Positions 22,195 through 33,665 of a stretch of 64,000 nt of DNA are shown piece after piece (within the stretch, counting starts at the first letter, position 1; every line of letters starts with the position of its first letter). Location: positions 15,195,740 through 15,259,739 of the forward strand of contig NC_069099.1 in assembly GCF_947172395.1 (NCBI RefSeq), read 5' to 3'. Source of the DNA: Bicyclus anynana. Lineage: Eukaryota; Arthropoda; Insecta; Lepidoptera; Nymphalidae. Made by a program: the position numbers and the translations under genes. Under the pieces are notes generated by a model, which saw only the letters and a program-made list of their open reading frames with translations, ran no database searches and was not told where the DNA came from.

Positions 22195-22387
22195 CTAGCT
22201 GATGCCGCGCGATTTCACTCGCTTGGTTCCCGTTCTCGTAGGAATACGAGGATAATATATAGCCTTCCTCGATAAATTGCCTAACTAAACCTGAAAGAAT
22301 TTTTCAAATCAGACCAGTAGTTCCTGAGATTAGCGCGTTCAATAAAACAAACAAACAAGCTCTTCAGCTTTATAATATTAGTATAGA
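22195..22387 (-). mobile_element. Helitron-like element, near full length, inverted relative to its neighbour
   Basis: The reverse copy starts ACTAGCTGATGCCGCGCGAT and ends CAGCTTTATAATATTAGTAT. Together with the plus-strand copy at 21845-22035 it forms a ~190 bp inverted repeat with a ~160 bp spacer. Confidence 0.7.
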
Positions 22388-22734
22388 TAAACATAAACTT
22401 AACATAGATTTATACTACGTTTAATGTACCCTCTAATAGACCCCTAAAATGAAAGCTTGCTTCATGAAATAACAGTCGGGGAGTTGTTATCAACCCTTAA
22501 TAAAGGGGTGAAACAATACCTTTTTATTTAATAACGGCAATTTTGTAAGGGATTTTGTTCGGCGGAATTTCTTTTCTTGTAATTATATAATTTCGCGTGG
22601 CTCGGAGTACAGCGCGTTAATTTTTAACGGGTTCTTAAATTAAAGGCAATTAAATGGTCTTGGATCACGATTAAGTTGGGCCATTGCTTTGGCGAAAAGA
22701 GGGAAGCGAGTGCGGATTGCGGTATATCACTATA

Positions 22735-22885
22735 AGTAACGTGAACAGCGGTTTTACACTAGGGTAGGCGTTATAGATAAAAATTGTACGAGATGGAAAA
22801 TTCCTTCTGAAATTCAGGTTTATAATGACCCATTAGGATAGACAGAGCATATTTTTGTATCTATAAAGTACACGCCACTTAAACA
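22735..22885 (+). repeat. Interspersed repeat J, copy 1
   Basis: It contains ATGGAAAATTCCTTCTGAAA, GACAGAGCATATTTTTGTAT and ACACGCCACTT. The same order (GTGGAAAATTCCCAT, GGCATTTTTGTGTACACGCC) appears at 35765-35890. Confidence 0.5.
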
Positions 22886-22923
22886 TATATGTCATAAAGC
22901 CCTGGATCCGTGGAACCTTTTTT

Positions 22924-23426
22924 ACAATTGATTACTATCAAGTTAATTTTCCGTGAGTAGCTTCATGTTGATGAGATGCTCAACTTTTTTATTTATGAAA
23001 ACTCTTGATTCTGGTAGCTAACTGGGTTACTAGGGTCGGAACGAGGTAATGTACCACACAATTTGCAGGACATTGTGACTGTTATGTGTTGTTTCTCTAT
23101 TAACTAAGCAACAATAAAAAAAAACATCTGATTAGTAACAACTTTTGGTAAACTCTCCTCAACTTGTATTAATAACGAGGTTATTAAAAGTTGTTACTAA
23201 CTAGCTGTCTTTTTTTTACTGTTGCTTAAATAATAGTTATACCTACAACTTAACAGCCACAATGTCCTACAAATTGCGTGGCATATTATTCCGTTACGAC
23301 GCTCTGAAACTTTCATTAACAGGTAACCCAGTTAGCTACCAGAATCAAGAGTTTTCGTAAATAAAAAAGTTGAGCGTCTCATCATGAAGCTATTCACGGA
23401 AGATCAACTTGATAGTAATAAATTGT
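22924..23426. repeat. 503 bp palindrome (foldback element)
   Basis: Two arms of roughly 240 bases are reverse complements. The left arm starts ACAATTGATTACTATCAAG and the right arm ends CTTGATAGTAATAAATTGT. Inner blocks such as AACTCTTGATTCTGGTAGCT, ACATTGTG and TTAGTAACAACTTTT appear in both. Insertions of a few to ~20 bases distinguish the arms. The centre lies near 23165-23175 with almost no loop. No reading frame is present. Transcription would give one long hairpin. Confidence 0.85.
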
Positions 23427-24025
23427 AATAATACTCCAAAGATCATGGAATATTATAGACGTCATAATATAAGAGAACTACCAAATTATACTAACTTTTC
23501 TTCATTAATCAATCTAGTCATTACTTTAAGTATCAAACACCAGATCTGACAAAGCCGATAACAAATTTAACCTATATTTGACTTATTGCAGTCGGAGGTA
23601 GGTGCTATTTGTTCGAGCAATTTGCACCTATTTCATATGCAGTAGATTCTATAGGGATCTTGGTTTGTCATGTATTAGGCATGAAACACACCAGCAAAGG
23701 TGGACTGCGGCGGAATCGGCTTTTTATTCTTTACAAGTTAGCCCTTGACCTCAATTTCACCTGATGGTAAGTGATGATTAAATCGTGATATCACATTAGA
23801 CCGTATACAGTCGGTGCGACCACGGCTCTACCACGAACATTTTTGTTCCTATGCATTTCTCATGTTATAGTTTTTAAGCTTTATTTTTTTGGTATAAAAG
23901 TTATTATACTAGTGTTGGAAGAGTAGTGAGACTAACGTCATAATGGAACTGATGACAAGGGGTGGTTAGTGCAAGCAAGTCTTTTTATGCCGCTATTCAC
24001 TTCATTTGAGATGACTTTTGTGTAT
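23427..24025. other. Mostly unassigned; SINE-B scrap inside
   Basis: Bases 23736-23800 are a reverse SINE-B tail (TTCTTTACAAGTTAGCCCTT, CACCTGATGGTAAGTGATGA). Nothing else was recognised. Confidence 0.5.
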
Positions 24026-24029
24026 AGTG

Positions 24030-24310
24030 ACAGTCAAAGTCAAAGTCAAAGTCAAAATTCAATTATTTCAAATAGGCTTAGTTTACAGGCTTCGAAACGT
24101 CAGGTAATAATATTAAACTTAAGGTAATAGTGATAATAGTTATTCGAAAACTTAAAATTAAAGTTACGAGGGTTCCAAACGCGCCTTGGTCTGAGAAGAG
24201 CCCACAACAAACTCAGCCAGGTTTATCCTTTTTTAGTTTATCACCATTTAACAATAGGTATATAAGTCTGTCATGTAATACATTTCATTTCCAAGCAATT
24301 TTGTCATTTA
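24030..24310 (+). repeat. Interspersed repeat I, copy 2
   Basis: It starts with a GTCAAA microsatellite and has the same ordered blocks as 15178-15430, including GTTACGAGGGTTCCAAACGC and GCCCACAACAAACTCAGCC. Confidence 0.65.
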
Positions 24311-25825
24311 CGTAATCATTGACACTATAATACGACTTTTCTATAAGCTTACGTTTAATACAGCAAGTCACATACACAAAAATGCTTGTTTGGAAATTTA
24401 ATCTAACTATTTTGTTATCAATTTGTTATTGCGATAGTTTTAATAAAATTATTAATGATCTTTGATTTTTGATTTTGTTCAAATTCTTATTACAAAGTAT
24501 AAGTGCGCGTGAATAAGTAATTTTAGTTCTTTATTTTTACTAAAGTTTGCCTTCTGGTACCTAAGACTAGTTAATTTCATAGTCTTCAGAGGTTTATCAA
24601 AATTATTAATTTTAACTTAATAATAATAATAATAATAAAATTCTTTATTCAGCTAAAAAAGGACAAATTAAAAAACAAGAAGTAATTACAAACTAATACT
24701 AACAGAGCTTATAAGCTACTTAAAGATACCTACTTAAATTACAAAGTTACTCTGTCTGTACTTAGTATAATAATTTAATAAAGAGATTCAGCTGAATGAG
24801 GCACTACCTTGTCACGTTATTTTTATTTGTATTACAAATAAAAATACGGCATAATTTAGATAGAAAAGATTTATTAAAAAAATAACTGATGAGAGGGTCG
24901 GGGTGTGTGTGGCCGGCTTAAGGTCCGCTGCAATTTCGGTACCACACTCTCCTTGTTTCTGCCAATCCAAGTGGTTCGCGCCTGCAGGGCTTTTTATTCC
25001 AAAGGGGATCCCCACGTCGATCCAGTCTCAAGGGAGTTCACAACTTACCCAGTATGGGAACTTTTAAAGAACACAATTAAATTCGGAATTAAACACCACC
25101 ACCACCACCAAAACTAAAATAGGTAAAGATTATTATTTCTTAAAATACGGTAGCTCTTTCCAAGGCCGTTCAAAAAAGTGCTCGTTCATTTTCAAACGTC
25201 ATTGCCAAAGTCTGAGGACTTCGCGATTGTCAATGTCCACGCGACATTGATATTTGACACGTTAGAAGCGTTCCGTAACACATAAAGGTGTGACCTAATT
25301 TAATAACAAGATTAAATATAAATTAATAATTTTCAGATTTACTTTTTAACTAGTCTATATAATTTTTGAAATAAGTTTTATTTTTTGAATTTATGTTCGA
25401 CACGTTACAACCTCAGCTCGACACTACAGTTAAGAGCTGTAGTGCTGATTTTCAGGCATGACCCCAGGGTGAGCTAAATAAGGACAAAATCCACCGAGTC
25501 GTCAGTGTGCCCTATACATTAGGCACGTCTTAGGGATATTACAGACCGGCCGACGCCTATCCTCCGAAGTTTATTGTCAAGGGATTAAATCGTATCGTAT
25601 TTGAATGTGTGTTGAACTATTCAGCCGGACCTGCCAAGACCAATGGAGCCAAAATAGCTCACGTATCTCGCCAAACCGAGATTTACTCGAAATCTATTGT
25701 AAATTTATGCCACCAATGTTGGTTTGCCCGGCTATTATGATATCACTAAATTATTCTGCATGCTACGAATAAGTTAATTTCTTATAAATATACCGCGGTC
25801 ATGAATTTAGCTAGAACAACGATTT
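24311..25825. other. Unassigned stretch
   Basis: AAT microsatellite at about 24619-24640 and CAC microsatellite at 25095-25110. A more GC-rich block at 24895-25045 (GTGTGTGTGGCCGGCTTAAG, CAAAGGGGATCCCCACGTCG) looks like a repeat fragment but was not matched within the window. Confidence 0.4.
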
Positions 25826-25827
25826 TT

Positions 25828-26146
25828 TTTTATTCTTTACAAGTTAGCCCTTGACTACAATCTCACCTGATGGTAAGTGATGATGCAGTCTAAGATGGAA
25901 GCGGGCTAACCCGTTAGGGGGAGGATGAGAATCACACTCCTTTCGGTTTCTACACGACATCGTACCGGAACGCTAAATCGCTTGGCGGTACGTCTTTGTC
26001 GGTAGGATGGTAACTAGCCACGGCCGAAGCCTCCCACCAGCCAGACCTGGACCAATTAAGAAAACCACAATCGGCCCAGCCGGGGATCGAACCCAGGACC
26101 TCCGTTTTGTAAATCCACCGCGCATACCACTGCGCCACGGAGGCCG
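25828..26146 (-). mobile_element. SINE-B, full length
   Basis: Reverse complement of the family. A T-rich start (the A-tail) leads through CACCTGATGGTAAGTGATGA and TTCTACACGACATCGTACC to GGATCGAACCCAGGACCTCC and ACCACTGCGCCACGGAGGCC. It is a good reference copy. Confidence 0.9.
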
Positions 26147-26295
26147 TCAAAATTTAATAGCAAATCTTTTGAATTGAATAGAACCACGACGATATCTTTG
26201 TATTGGCTTATCTGATTTTTAATGTACTTACGTAAGAATCATCATCAGCTTTTAAACAAAGAAAACGCTGTATTCGTTTAGAAGCTATAATATCA

Positions 26296-26603
26296 CCTCA
26301 GACCAATTATTGTATAGAAGCTGCCTCGCTAGACGTTACTTTTCTGTCAAAGTATATGATCAACGATCTTATGCGATTTTAAAAACTGTCTCTATAGAAT
26401 CGTTGTTAAATAGTTGTAATCGTGTTCGTCGATTTAAGAGCTCCGTAAAAATGTTTTTGTGTAGTTGAATGGTGTAAAAAACGGGCAAAAACTTCTAGTT
26501 TAGTATAAGATATATAATCTGAGCTCGTTTTACTCAGAAAATGACAGACAATTTTGCTTGTGACTATGAGTGTGATACAGGTCCTTCTATAATTGGTCTG
26601 AGG
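26296..26603 (+). mobile_element. MITE L, complete, with 6 bp target duplication
   Basis: Terminal inverted repeats CCTCAGACCAATTAT and ATAATTGGTCTGAGG bound a 308 bp element. ATATCA is present directly on both outer sides, consistent with a 6-base target duplication. It has no reading frame. A second, inverted copy lies just past the assembly gap. Confidence 0.85.
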
Positions 26604-27048
26604 ATATCAAAGAAAAACGCGCCAAACCTAAAACACCCCGTTTTTGCCGTAGGTCATTACAATAATTAGTCCCCTGTGTTTTTCTGATTGAAGGCGTTAA
26701 ACTAAAAAAGACTGAACTAAATTGTTTCAAAAGAAATGTTAAAAGATATCTGTCTTATTAAGAAAGGACTAAGTCATAAATATCAGCTGATTTTATCTAC
26801 AGAGCCATGTTAAATATGGTTTAAGGTTTGCGTTTGAGTATTTATTGAATAATGAACTCCTACAACACACAGGAAAGTCATCAATATCAACGATAAGGAC
26901 TCCTATTTACATGTAATACCTAATTGTTCTTGGAATATGCTGGTATTGGCATACTTCTATGTCTTAGAGAGCTTAACCAGCACCTACCGAACTGCTCAAG
27001 TGCTCAGATATAATAATGCATACAAACCTTAAACAACGTCGGATTATT
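26604..27048. other. Unassigned sequence up to the gap
   Basis: No gene or element was recognised between the complete MITE L and the gap. Confidence 0.45.
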
Positions 27049-27248
27049 NNNNNNNNNNNNNNNNNNNNNNNNNNNNNNNNNNNNNNNNNNNNNNNNNNNN
27101 NNNNNNNNNNNNNNNNNNNNNNNNNNNNNNNNNNNNNNNNNNNNNNNNNNNNNNNNNNNNNNNNNNNNNNNNNNNNNNNNNNNNNNNNNNNNNNNNNNNN
27201 NNNNNNNNNNNNNNNNNNNNNNNNNNNNNNNNNNNNNNNNNNNNNNNN
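27049..27248. other. Assembly gap of 200 N
   Basis: Exactly 200 N, so the true length is probably unknown. The two open frames crossing it are artefacts of translating N. Confidence 0.99.
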
Positions 27249-27544
27249 GTATCACACTCATAGTCACGAGCAATATTGTCAATAATCTGTCATTTTCTGA
27301 GTAAAACGAGCTTAGATTTGGTATATATCTTATACTAAACTAGAAGTATTTCCCCTTTTTTACACCATTCAAGTACACAAAAACATTTTTAAAGAGCTCT
27401 TTAATTGACGAACACGATTACAACTATTTAACATCGATTCTATAGAAACAGTTTTTATAATCGCATAAGATCGTTGATCATATACTTTGACAGAAAAGTA
27501 ACGTCTAGCGAGGCAGGTCCTATACAATAATAATTGGTCTGAGC
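27249..27544 (-). mobile_element. MITE L, inverted copy cut by the gap
   Basis: It begins GTATCACACTCATAGTCACG, the reverse complement of the far end of the copy at 26296-26603. It ends AATAATTGGTCTGAG. About the first 25 bases of the expected end fall inside the gap. With the other copy it forms a ~290 bp inverted repeat across the gap. Confidence 0.85.
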
Positions 27545-27700
27545 TTGCTATCTACAAGTCACGTGATCAAGTTATCGATAGGATCTGTCATTCCTATTTA
27601 TTTTTTTAATTGTTGAAGCGTTAGCGTTTGTAGAAAGAGAATCGACGTGCCACATGGCTACATGCTCTGTTATCATTAAAAATATTCTAGCATCAATAGT
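27545..27700. repeat. Interspersed repeat P fragment
   Basis: It contains TCACGTGATCAAGTTATCGA and GTAGAAAGAGAATCGACGTG, then CACATGGCTACATGC. Related wording occurs at 39100-39235, 44400-44445 and 57945-58012. Confidence 0.45.
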
Positions 27701-27859
27701 TTCGCTTCACATTACGTAGTCCGTAAGCTAGCTCCACATGGCGTAGGCTATATATACGGTGTCCGTTCTTCGAGCATAAAACACAGCTGACGGGTCACCA
27801 GTGAGCGCCACTGTCGCTCTTCGGGGATGAGCGGACGACAATCCAATTTATTGCGACCA

Positions 27860-28405
27860 CTTCCCCTTCACAGATCTGAACAAAGCAAAACCACGGTCTG
27901 GCTATTATACAGTTCATTAAATTATTTTACCTGACTGGTATATCACAAATTCATAACACATAACCAATCTTGTTTTTTAACCGACTTCCAAATAGGAGGA
28001 GGTTCTACGTTCGGCTGTATGTATGTTTTTTTATGTATGTTCAGCAATAATTCCATCATTTATGGACCAATTTTGAAAATTCTTTTTTTTGTGTTACTGT
28101 AATCCATTAAGTCGACTCTACTCTACTCTCTGACGACGAAGCTACTCTCTAAAGGTGTTCGTGTAAGACTGAAACCTCGCCTTAGGGTGATCGGGTCGAA
28201 GGTTTGTAACAGACAATTATCTGTGATGTAGTTGGAATTACTGTTCTGGTGACGTCCTTGTCTTTCCTTATTAAATCATAATATTTATTACAACCACTGT
28301 CCGTTCACAAAACTGAACTACGGCTTGGTTATCATACAGTTCGTGAACTAATTTTACCCGACTGGTGTATAACGTAAAACGTCACCCATTTTGGTTTTTA
28401 CTATT
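27860..28405 (+). repeat. Direct duplication of a ~115 bp segment around a repeat E2 copy
   Basis: GACCACTTCCCCTTCACAGA ... CTATTATACAGTTCATTAAA ... TTTTACCTGACTGGTATA (27860-27975) recurs as AACCACTGTCCGTTCACAAA ... TATCATACAGTTCGTGAACT ... TTTTACCCGACTGGTGTA (28288-28405). Between them lies a repeat E2 unit starting TTAACCGACTTCCAAATAGG. The two could be terminal repeats of a decayed element or an old tandem duplication. Confidence 0.5.
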
Positions 28406-29285
28406 TTCTTATTGATTGTGTGCTCTTAAATTAACGCACAACCTGGTATGGGTAAGTACAGACGCACTGTTGAATCGAGTTTGTAAGCAAACTAGTTTCG
28501 TTATTTTATGTTCTTCTAGTCGAAGCCCTTGAAATATCGAAACTTAGAACTTCTTCTTAACTCATACAACTTAGTAATAATGTAATTTTTATTTATAATT
28601 TTATTGTTTTTAATATTTAATTTTATGTGACTTGTTTTTTATTTTTATTGCTTTTAGTTTATTTTAGTCTGTAGTTTTTTTTAATATTCATTTGCATTGT
28701 TTAATTTGAGATTCATTAACGTCTGAAAACTGTAGTATTGACATAATATTAATTAGTGTATGATGTGATAACCTATAATTAACTGTGCAACAACTACTCG
28801 TTTATCTATTTAAAGTTTATTTATTTATTTAAATGATACATTAAAATAGCTACTGTTGGTTATCCTAATAAAATAAATAAATAAACTTTACTCATTTAAA
28901 ATATCTCAATTATTTTTATTAAAATGGGAAAACATGATAAATTGACGACTAAGATTTTTATTTTACTGTCAAGTGATCGTGTTCAGTTTACCATAACTAT
29001 TATGAGAAATATTTATACAACTGTATGATGGCTAAACTATAAACTGCGTGGTCAACATTCAGTATACTATAAAATAAAAATCAAAAGTTCTCAAACTGTT
29101 TGATTGCTAAGTCGTGTCGAGGCTGTGTATAAAATTGACTCTTGTGTAAAAATTCATTCAAAGTTGTTTGAAGTTACGATGTATTATTAACAAAACATAG
29201 TTCTGTTATAGCTACATACTCATAAATCTTTTATTTATAGCTCTTTTGTCAATTCATTCTGATCAATCTCAACCTCAAACTTTGA
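28406..29285. other. AT-rich stretch with a hairpin
   Basis: TAAAGTTTATTTATTTATT near 28812 and AATAAATAAATAAACTTTA near 28870 form an AT hairpin. No gene was recognised. Confidence 0.45.
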
Positions 29286-29287
29286 CG

Positions 29288-29610
29288 GTCTCCGTGGCGC
29301 AGTGGTATGCGCGGTGGATTTAATGACGGAGGTCCTGGGTTCGATCCCCGGCTGGGCTGATTGAGGTTTTCTTAATTGGTCCAGGTCTAGCTGGTGGGAG
29401 GCTTCGGTCGTGGCTTGTTACCCCCCTACCGACAAAGACGTACCGCCAAGCGATTTAGCGTTCCGGTACGATGTCGTGTAGAAACCGAAAGGAGTGTGGA
29501 TTTTCATCCTCCTCCGAACAAGTTAGCCCACTTCCATCTTAGACTGCATCATCACTTACTATCAGGTGAGATTGTAGTCAAGGGCTAACTCGTAAAGAAT
29601 TAAAAAAAAA
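29288..29610 (+). mobile_element. SINE-B, full length
   Basis: Head TCTCCGTGGCGCAGTGGTAT, B-box GGTTCGATCCCC, body GGTACGATGTCGTGTAGAA, tail AAGGGCTAACTCGTAAAGAA and an A-run. The open frame at 29394-29588 is only this repeat. Confidence 0.9.
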
Positions 29611-29752
29611 ACATTCTAATAGGTGTTAAAGGAGAATGCCGAAAACCTGGCTAAGCTCCGATAGGTCATGCGTGCCATTTTTATTTTAAATTCATCTTTT
29701 TAAAATTACCTTTCCAGATATCAATTTTAGTATGTAAATATGAGTATAAAAC

Positions 29753-29970
29753 ACTAGCGGACGCCCGTGACTCTGTCCGCGTGGAATTCAGTTTTTCACA
29801 AATCCCGCGGGAACCATGGATTTTTCCAGAATGAAAAGTAGACTTTGTGTTAATCCAGAGTAAAATCTATTTCTATTCCAAATTTCAGGGAAATCGGTTT
29901 AGAAGTAGCGGCGTTAAAGAGTAACAAACATCTATACTAACTTTTGCGTTTATAATATTAGTATTAGTAG
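29753..29970 (-). mobile_element. Helitron-like element (long form), near full length
   Basis: It starts ACTAGCGGACGCCCGTGACT, contains CACAAATCCCGCGGGAACCA and AAATCTATTTCTATTCCAAA, and ends TTGCGTTTATAATATTAGTA. No reading frame is present. Confidence 0.7.
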
Positions 29971-29974
29971 GATA

Positions 29975-30765
29975 ATAAAAAAGCAAGTAGCCAGATATTG
30001 TAATAAAATTTTGAAGAAAAAGTTAAAAAGTGCATACTTTAAATTTTTAAATTCAGAACTTCCCATACTTTTTACCAGCAAATTTTATTTTGGTTTTAAA
30101 AACTTCTTTTACCAATGGAAAACTATATTACCAGCGAGTAACACAGCTTATGGTTTTATTCCCGAACTCCCATAGGAACAGAAACTGCGCTGGTAATATA
30201 GCAGGGCGTACTTTAATACACAACCATTTGGAATAATTTCTATAAAATTACACATACATTACACATGTCAGTTATACAAGGTACTCGGGTGGATCCCATA
30301 ACTTCAAGGTATTAACGAGATCACTTATAGGAACCAAACTGCTTAACTAATATTTTACTACTACAAAAAAAAAAGTAAAAAAAAAAATACAAACTGATTC
30401 ATATAATACCGACTATCCATGTAGTACACGCCTTTAGGTAACAAAGCGACAACTTTGAATTTTAAAATATAAATACGTCATTATTATAAGGTACACATTT
30501 TAGGATTTTCACAATTACAAAATATTCACTTTAGAACACATGCTCCTTAGACATTTTAAATTAATTTTCCTTAAAGAATATAACCCTAGTTATATGAAAT
30601 ACTCTCGAGCATCCTGTATAATACTTGTTTAAACAACAAAATAATAATCAAGTTAAAAGAGACGAATATCTTAGCATTCCATGGATTCACCGTGCAGGTG
30701 CCGGGCCCATCGCGTGGTAGAGAGAAAAACACAAAGAAAAGTCCAGGACTTGTGACTACTGGATG
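29975..30765. other. AT-rich stretch
   Basis: No coding region recognised. The right end (30660-30765) may be the 3' untranslated part of the LINE remnant that follows on the minus strand. Confidence 0.4.
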
Positions 30766-30770
30766 AAGGG

Positions 30771-30990
30771 TTAAGGAATTCCTTGACGATCGATCAACTC
30801 CCCTTCTTTGCTCGTGTTGTTCTCCCTACCTATCCAAATTTGGTAAGATCCTATTAGAGCAGCTTTGGATACTCGTTCTAATATAGAACTAGCTGCACTT
30901 CTAGAGAGGCCAAGGTCTTTAAGCAAGTTATAGAGAGATTTTGCTGGTAATCCTCTCGCACCTACTTCTACGGCGTACAGACTAACTACA
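30771..30990 (-). pseudogene. LINE ORF2 C-terminal remnant with intact stop
   Basis: The minus strand is open for about 73 codons before a TAA at 30773-30771. It encodes VSLYAVEVGARGLPAKSLYN, LLKDLGLSRSAASSILERVS and KAALIGSYQIWIGRENN. The VEVG-RG pattern followed by a leucine-rich helix and SY-IW matches what I remember of the C-terminal tail of several non-LTR retrotransposon polyproteins, after the reverse transcriptase. The upstream part, including RT motifs, is missing; an in-frame stop lies near 31011. It is the best-preserved retrotransposon coding tail in this part of the window. Confidence 0.55.
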
Positions 30991-30999
30991 TAAAAACAT

Positions 31000-31520
31000 T
31001 TTATTTCACGTAATTTTAAATATTTTCAGGCTAACAATAGTAATCGTAATAAAGTTTTAACACGGCTGTGCATTGTGGAAATTCCTTTGTTAACTGGAAA
31101 GTCGCGCAATAAATTGGCTCGCAGAGTGCACCTACACTCCGCAGTCCACAATGCTCGAGAAAAGAGACATGGCGACTTTTTGTAACACCCGACATTAAAA
31201 TGAAGGGTGGAATAACTTTACCGAGCAAGTTATTTTTACCTGGGACATTAACAACTTTCATAAAATGTACTTGTGTGTATCAATGAATAGGGATGATGAC
31301 AGTTTTTTAAATTGTATATAAATTAAGAGTATACTAATAGCAAAGCAATTTTGTAAAAGTAACAGGGTATCTGCAATCATTACTTTCGGAGCTACAGGGA
31401 TTAAAAGGGTCAGATTAGCGGTACTGCCGCGGATCCCTGAAAAACGCTACATGGACATAAGTTTCCCACCTCAATTTTACATCATAAGTTATTAAAACTT
31501 ATTTAATTAAAAACAAAAAA
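31000..31520. other. Unassigned stretch
   Basis: A 76-codon minus-strand frame (31031-31261) has no known domain. It abuts the LINE remnant and could be decayed element sequence. Confidence 0.4.
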
Positions 31521-31524
31521 AAAA

Positions 31525-31715
31525 ATAAATATCACGTGTCTCAATCGGTGAAAAAAACATCGTGAGGAAACCTGCATACCAGAGAATTATCTTAATTCTC
31601 TGCGTGTGTGAAGTCTGCCAATCCGCATTGGGCCAGCGAGGACTATTGGCCTTACCCCTCTCATTCTGAGAGGAGACTCGAGCTCAGCAGTGAGCCGAAT
31701 ATGGGCTGATGACGA
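31525..31715 (+). mobile_element. SINE-A, 5' truncated
   Basis: It begins inside the body at AAATATCACGTGTCTCAATC and runs to the tail TGAGCCGAATATGGGCTGAT. The tRNA-like head is missing, as expected for incomplete reverse transcription. Confidence 0.8.
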
Positions 31716-32235
31716 AGTAATTAATATAAAACAAGTAAATAAACAGTATTTAAAATAAAATAAAAAAGTTTTGTACATAGTTTTTACCTCGTGCAGTTCT
31801 TTTTCCTGATAAAGGGTTAATAAACTTATAACCATAGAGATTATGTTTGTAAGCAGACGTCTAACAATTTACAACGTATCACTTTATCACAGACAATAAC
31901 TTTAACTCAAGTTTATTGTGATATAAAGTTTATGTTCAGTATAATTTATAGGCTAACTGATTGTTGCGGAAACACCATAAATTAACGGTTAACTGCCTCT
32001 TCGGTTTAGTAATAGCTATTTGTATTTAATTTTTCTATATTGTTTTATAAATTATGCATGTATATTGTATAATTAGCAGTAACTTTTATAAATAAGGCTA
32101 TTGTTTTAGTTTTATTTGTATGCGTATTTTTTTCTTGAAAATAAAGATTATTAATATTATAATATTTGGATTCATTGATATTATTGAACATGATTTTGTG
32201 ACAATGGTCTTTTAACTTAAATAAAATTTAGTAGT
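31716..32235. other. AT-rich spacer
   Basis: No gene or element recognised. Confidence 0.4.
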
Positions 32236-32239
32236 GTAA

Positions 32240-32490
32240 GAAAATAGTAGTCTGAGACGGATATGACGTCTCAATCTCGCGTCGGCTCGTGCCTAGGTGG
32301 TGCGACTCGTCTCCGTAAAGAGTGGGAGTTAGAGATTGGGAGCTATCGGGCGGGAGCAGCTAAGTCGCTCGCCATACGGTCGACTTCAGTCGTCTCCTGG
32401 CGTTTGACCTGTCCACAACACTTGTTATGTAATCCTTCATTGATTTTTTGGAATAGGAGGGCAGAATAACTTTAACAGTGAATGTGAGTG
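32240..32490 (+). repeat. Interspersed repeat M, copy 1
   Basis: AAATAGTAGTCTGAGACGGA, GCTCGTGCCTAGGTGGTGCG, CGTAAAGAGTGGGAGTTAGA, CGGTCGACTTCAGTCGTCTC and GGGCAGAATAACTTTAACAG recur in the same order, in reverse complement, at 62270-62520. It is moderately GC-rich, so it carries an open 68-codon frame without known domains. Confidence 0.6.
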
Positions 32491-33315
32491 TAGACTAGTC
32501 TTAACCTAAACCTTAACCCAACTTACGCCTGCGCCCAGAGTCACAAGCCTGCTGGGACTGCTCTATGTTATTCTCTTCCATTCAAGGCTTTATTTCGTTT
32601 ACATCCCGGAAAAACAGCTGACGCTTTAGCTACATGTGAACTAAGCTTTGAATATGAATTGATATCAATTTATTAAATTTTAAAACAGCATAAATTGAGT
32701 AAATAAACAAAGTCGCAAATAATAGCTGGTGAAGAAATATTTTCTAAAATACCGTAAGTATTAAGGAAAATCATAAATTCCACCGTTTTCCCTTTACTTC
32801 AAAGTTAAACCTGATACGTTGATTTCCCAAATTGGATGCTGTGAAACATCCTCCCTGTATCTAATTACCAAAATCTTTCCCTTTGTTTCATAATACGAAA
32901 CAAATTTCGTTTCAATCGTATAAATCTCTCTCCCCTACCATTTGGCAAAACACCTTTTTATCTCGCGAAATAAAAACCACCGCAAAGTTAACGTCACAAG
33001 TCATTCTAGGCTCTCTTGACTAGGATAATTAAATTGTTGTTGGTGTTAGATGGGATATTGGAGCGATATATTTTTTTTCATGGCACTTCACATTTGTCAC
33101 TTTGTTTCAAAATGGCATGAGAGGTTGGATGGATGGATTACGTAGATGGAGCTAAAAATATTAAAATAATATTTTTTTTAAAAAAAAAAACACCTACGAC
33201 AAATTATAAAACATTTTTTTTCTTTCAGATCTTCATCCAAAGAAAACTTATGTGTTTTTATTTTAAATTCATACAGCTGCAGACAAAAGTAGCGTAGTGG
33301 TTTTTGAAGTTCAGG
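32491..33315. other. Unassigned stretch
   Basis: No gene or element recognised. An A-run sits at 33178-33190. Confidence 0.4.
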
Positions 33316-33317
33316 TT

Positions 33318-33665
33318 TATGCATATTAAAAAAAAATAGGACTACCCTGGAATCAAACCCTTCAAAACAAAAAAAGAATTTTTAAAATCGGTCTATAAAT
33401 GACTGAATTATCGCTGGACATACATAAAAAAAAAACATACATACAGCCGAACGTAGAACCTCCTCCTTTTTGGAAGTCGGTTAAAAAACCTTTCCTCAAT
33501 AATATAGGTTTACAATGATGATGCAGGAAAAATACTAAAGCCGTTTTTGGAGGTAGGTACAATAGACGTAAGTTTTATAGATTTTTTCTTTATAACCGAC
33601 TTAAAAAAGGAGGAGGTTCTGAATTTGACGCGTATGTTTTTTATGTTTGTTACCTCATAACTAAG
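33318..33665. repeat. Two repeat E2 units in opposite orientation
   Basis: Bases 33318-33485 are a reverse unit ending GAACCTCCTCCTTTTTGGAA. Bases 33590-33660 are a forward unit starting ATAACCGACTTAAAAAAGGA. The motif AACCGACTT-AAGGAGGAGGTTCT also occurs at 27980 and 63228. Confidence 0.55.

Noticed and set aside
27004..27285. Open frames of 89 and 92 codons across the gap
   Set aside because: They consist mainly of translated N.
29288..29360. Functional tRNA genes at SINE heads (also 3620, 20062, 21133, 36760, 44900)
   Set aside because: All have A- and B-box-like words, but they continue into conserved SINE bodies and have mismatched acceptor stems. They are tRNA-derived promoters, not tRNA genes.
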